Assembly (NCBI RefSeq): GCF_036867135.1
Contig: NZ_JBAJIJ010000001.1
Location: 806,001-870,000 of the forward strand
Length of the DNA stretch: 64,000 nt
Direction: 5' to 3'
Source: Aeromicrobium sp. Sec7.5
Lineage (GTDB): Bacteria; Actinomycetota; Actinomycetes; Propionibacteriales; Nocardioidaceae
Within the stretch, counting starts at the first letter, position 1; every line of letters begins with the position of its first letter. Below the pieces are notes generated by a model that was not told the DNA's origin, made no database searches, and saw only the letters and a program-made list of their open reading frames with translations. Shown here in pieces: positions 61,435 to 64,000 of this stretch. The position numbers and the translations under genes are program-made.

Positions 61435-61440
61435 TAGGAT
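61435..61440 (+). promoter_or_regulatory. -10 box TAGGAT of DUF5819 copy 2
   Basis: TAGGAT is followed by 7 bases and ATG 61448, favouring this start over the overlapping ATG 61439. Confidence 0.55.
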
Positions 61441-61447
61441 GGAGCCC

Positions 61448-62197
61448 ATGTCCGTTCACGCCCCAGAGGTTCACGTGACCCGGTGGCAGAGCGGCATGAT
61501 GCTCGCCGTCGCCGCGATCGTCATCGTGCACTCGGCCGTCGTCGGGCTGTGGCTCAGCCCGTCCAGCCCCATCCGGGAGTCGGTCGGCAGCACCACGCTC
61601 GCGTCCTACGTCAACCCGTACTTCCGGCAGTCGCCGTCCACGGTCGACCCGGGGCTGCAGCGGGCCGACGAGGCGCTGCTCGTGCGTGCCCGTGTCCTGA
61701 TGCCGGACGGCGAGACCGTCGAGGGCCCGTGGGTCGACGTGACGGCCGATCTCGAGTCCGGCGGGTTCCTGCGGCCACGCATGGACCGCGCGGCGCGGTC
61801 GCTGGCCACCAACCTCAACGTCGCCATCAGCTCGTTCCCCGACTCGGCCCGCCCCCTCGTGGAGCAGGACCTCGTCGAGGAGGACCGCGCGGTCCGACAG
61901 GTTGAGATCGAGGCGGAGGGCGCCACGCCCTTCGAGGCCCAGGTGTTCTTCGCGAACTGGGCGATGGCCACGCAGTTCGGGACCCTCTACAGCACGGCCT
62001 TGGCCGACGGCACGGTGGAACAGATTCAGATCCGGGTCGGACTGAGGCGCGTGCCCGCCTACGATGACCGGGGCGACGACTCGGTGCGCGAGGAGCCGTT
62101 CACGTTCGTCACCCTCGGATGGCGTGACGCGATCGCCGGCAACGAGGAGGCCCAACGGGCCTTCGACGACTACGTGGGGGGTGATGACGGTGCGTGA
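61448..62197 (+). CDS. DUF5819-like protein (SdpA-like), copy 2, divergent
   Basis: 249 aa with one membrane segment (GMMLAVAAIVIVHSAVVGLWL). It aligns with copy 1 over the core: NPYFRQSPSTVDPGLQRADEALLV matches SYFEEEWKLFAPSPVNADRDLMV, but the Trp and LFAP motif is lost. It may therefore bind a different partner. ATG 61448 follows a leaderless -10 box. It overlaps the next gene by 14 bases, as copy 1 overlaps its partner. Confidence 0.72.
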   Translation: MSVHAPEVHVTRWQSGMMLAVAAIVIVHSAVVGLWLSPSSPIRESVGSTTLASYVNPYFRQSPSTVDPGLQRADEALLVRARVLMPDGETVEGPWVDVTADLESGGFLRPRMDRAARSLATNLNVAISSFPDSARPLVEQDLVEEDRAVRQVEIEAEGATPFEAQVFFANWAMATQFGTLYSTALADGTVEQIQIRVGLRRVPAYDDRGDDSVREEPFTFVTLGWRDAIAGNEEAQRAFDDYVGGDDGA

Positions 62198-63383
62198 CAC
62201 CTGGTGGGTGCTCGTCGATACCGTGATCCGAGCTCGCGAGGCCGCGGAGCGGTGGCTGTTCGGCGGACGCCACGCACTGGTGGCCCTGGGGCTGTGCCGC
62301 ATCCTGCTCGGCCTCAGCGTCGTGCTGACGCTCGTGGTCAACTTCTCCGACCGCACCCTGTGGGTCGGCAACGCGTCGGTGTGGGCCGAGCCGGCCCGTG
62401 ACGCGGTCGACTTCCCGGAGCTCTGGCTCGTCCGCAACGCGACCGACGCCGTCGTCACGGTCGTCTACCTGGTCACGACGCTGGCCGCCCTCGCCCTGAC
62501 GGCCGGGTGGTACACCCGCGCCGCGAACGTCGTCACCCTGGTCGGGTTCATCGCCGTGGTCGGGCAGAACCCCATGGTCGGCAGCGCGAGCGACAACGCC
62601 GTGCGGCTGGCGCTCCTGTGGCTGGTGCTGACGAGCTCGGGGGACCGTTGCTCGGTGGACGCCCGCCAGCGGGCGGCGCGCCAGGAGGGAGCCGAGGTCG
62701 ACCACCGCGGCTTCGACTCCGACGAGGTGCTGCCCCCGTGGCTCGGCATCAGCCTGCACAACATCGGGCTCCTGGGTCTGGGGGTGCAGACCGTGCTGCT
62801 GTACGTCACGGCGGGCCTCGACAAGATCGCCCGTGAGGCCTGGCGCTCGGGGGAGGCGCTGTACTACACGACCCAGCTGCCAGAGTTCCGACCGTTCGGC
62901 GGCCTGTCCGACCTCGTGTCGGCCAGCCCGGTCTTCCTGGCCTTCCTGACATACGTGGTGCTGCTGACCCAGCTGTTCTTCGCACCGCTGATGCTGACCC
63001 GGGTCTCGCGGATCGTCGCCGTCACCGTGGCGATCGGGGCGAACGTCTTCTTCGCCGTCGTCTTCGGTGCGGTCCCTGCTGCGCTGGCGATCATCGCGGT
63101 CACGCTGGTCGTGTTCCCCGACGACCTGCTGGAGGAGCGCGTCGACTGGCTCTCGGAGGTCACCGAGCCGCTGCGTGGACGGATCGAGGCGGTGTGGTTC
63201 CGCCTCAGCGACCCCTTCATGGACGCGGCCGACACGTTCCGCTCGCGGCGCTCGGAGCGCCGGGAGCGGCGGGCCGAGGCCAGCGCGCAGAAGGCCGAGC
63301 GCAAGGCCGCCGCGAAGACCGCGGGCCGAGGCGCTCGACGCGCAGGCGCCGACCGCGAGTCCGAGACCGTCGACGCCGACTGA
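62184..63383 (+). CDS. HTTM-domain membrane protein (SdpB/gamma-carboxylase-like), copy 2
   Basis: 399 aa. Start is uncertain: ATG 62184 (taken, behind GGGGGG) or GTG 62190. The membrane segments include CRILLGLSVVLTLVVNFS, TVVYLVTTLAALALTAGW and a hydrophobic stretch FFAPLMLTRVSRIVAVTVAI. HTTM signatures recur: SVDARQRAARQ, TAGLDKIAREAWRSGEALYY. A 60-residue basic tail rich in Arg, Ala and Lys is absent from copy 1. It is coupled to DUF5819 copy 2, and 1 base separates it from the convergent MFS gene. Confidence 0.83.
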   Translation: MTVRDTWWVLVDTVIRAREAAERWLFGGRHALVALGLCRILLGLSVVLTLVVNFSDRTLWVGNASVWAEPARDAVDFPELWLVRNATDAVVTVVYLVTTLAALALTAGWYTRAANVVTLVGFIAVVGQNPMVGSASDNAVRLALLWLVLTSSGDRCSVDARQRAARQEGAEVDHRGFDSDEVLPPWLGISLHNIGLLGLGVQTVLLYVTAGLDKIAREAWRSGEALYYTTQLPEFRPFGGLSDLVSASPVFLAFLTYVVLLTQLFFAPLMLTRVSRIVAVTVAIGANVFFAVVFGAVPAALAIIAVTLVVFPDDLLEERVDWLSEVTEPLRGRIEAVWFRLSDPFMDAADTFRSRRSERRERRAEASAQKAERKAAAKTAGRGARRAGADRESETVDAD

Positions 63384-63384
63384 G

Positions 63385-64000
63385 TCAGTCGCGCGTCACG
63401 TCGATCGCGGCGCGGCCCCCGGCCACGACCAGGCCGATCACGGGGATCGTCAGCAGCGCGGCGGCGGCGTTCAGCGTGCCGAAGTCGCGCCACGCCATGA
63501 TGACCCCGGCCAGCAGGCCGCCGGTCGCCCCCGCGACGTTCATGGCGAGGTCGGCGACGCCCTGCACGGCAGGCCGGACCTCGGCGCTGAGGGCCGTCGT
63601 GAGCATCGCCGCGGCGGCGATGACCGACATCGACCAACCGAGACCCAGGAGCACCAGCCCGATCATGATGCGTGGCTCCGAGTGCCCGGCGGTGCCGGAC
63701 ACGACGGTCGAGACCACGAGCACGACCTGACCGGCCACCACCAGCACCGGTGGCCCGATCACGTCGGCCAGCCAGCCGAAGACCGGCGACAGGGCGAACA
63801 TGCCGGCGATGTGAAGACTGATCGTGAGCCCGATGAGCTCCAGGTCGGACCCGTGGTCCTCCATGTGCACGGGGGTCAGTGCCATGACCGACACCATCAC
63901 CGCGTGCGAGGCCGCGATGGCCACAACGGCCGTCAAGGCCCGACCGCGCACGTGCGGCCAGGGCGAGACGCGGGCGGGCCGCGGCACGGTGGCGTCGGGC
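63385..64000 (-). CDS. MFS transporter, partial (N-terminal end outside window)
   Basis: About 205 residues, the C-terminal half of an MFS protein; the frame remains open to the window edge, so GTG 63987 is not the true start. Six segments are visible (AVVAIAASHAVMVSVMAL, LISLHIAGMFALSPVFGWLAD, VLVVAGQVVLVVSTVVSG, IMIGLVLLGLGWSMSVIAAA, GGLLAGVIMAWRDFG). The FALSPVFGWLADVIGPP loop is a repeat of the MFS motif. Substrate unknown. Confidence 0.85.
   Translation of the reverse strand, partial: PDATVPRPARVSPWPHVRGRALTAVVAIAASHAVMVSVMALTPVHMEDHGSDLELIGLTISLHIAGMFALSPVFGWLADVIGPPVLVVAGQVVLVVSTVVSGTAGHSEPRIMIGLVLLGLGWSMSVIAAAAMLTTALSAEVRPAVQGVADLAMNVAGATGGLLAGVIMAWRDFGTLNAAAALLTIPVIGLVVAGGRAAIDVTRD

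Overview
The window reads as a stretch of chromosome from a high-GC actinobacterium, most likely of the Nocardioidaceae/Propionibacteriales type (an Aeromicrobium-like genome is my best guess; this is inferred from gene order and protein style, not measured). The signs are very GC-rich coding DNA, frequent GTG starts, paired clpP1-clpP2 with clpX, folC followed by a DUF4233 gene, a long RNase E/G with acidic tails, the TIGR03960/TIGR03936 radical-SAM pair next to rne-rplU-rpmA-obgE-proB-proA-nadD-rsfS, a Wbl-like protein, and many start codons only 6-8 bases behind a TANNNT -10 box (leaderless mRNAs).

Layout. 1-7.0 kb: end of trigger factor, a lipase-like hydrolase, two START-like proteins, clpP1-clpP2-clpX and a saccharopine-dehydrogenase-like reductase. 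7.1-14.3 kb: valS, a TetR/MMPL exporter unit and a secreted serine hydrolase. 14.3-17.5 kb: folC, DUF4233, a metallophosphoesterase and a ParB-like protein. 17.6-24.3 kb: a sugar ABC importer (binding protein, two permeases, ATPase) with a GH13 alpha-glucosidase, back-to-back with ndk. 24.4-41.7 kb: a housekeeping block (radical SAM, RNase E/G, L21, L27, Obg, proline biosynthesis, NAD synthesis, RsfS, tRNA-Ala) carrying insertions: an MFS exporter, a LuxR-type regulator with two HTH domains, and a divergent Wbl-like protein. 41.7-57.5 kb: accessory genes, including repeated tRNA-Ala 3' ends with terminators, a frameshifted MFS gene, a GntP permease, a DGPF/ECF42 sigma pair with its likely promoter, an ene-reductase, an ABC-F ATPase, a secreted metallophosphoesterase and a peptide ABC importer whose permease and two ATPases are fused.

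57.7-63.4 kb is the most unusual part. Two DUF5819-HTTM gene pairs flank a large LPXTG-anchored choice-of-anchor G surface protein, all on the + strand. DUF5819 plus HTTM recalls the SdpA-SdpB pair that matures the Bacillus SdpC toxin, so I propose a surface-protein modification or export system. The window ends inside an MFS gene.

At least four families of imperfect palindromes sit at gene ends. No CRISPR array, prophage or intact insertion sequence was seen.
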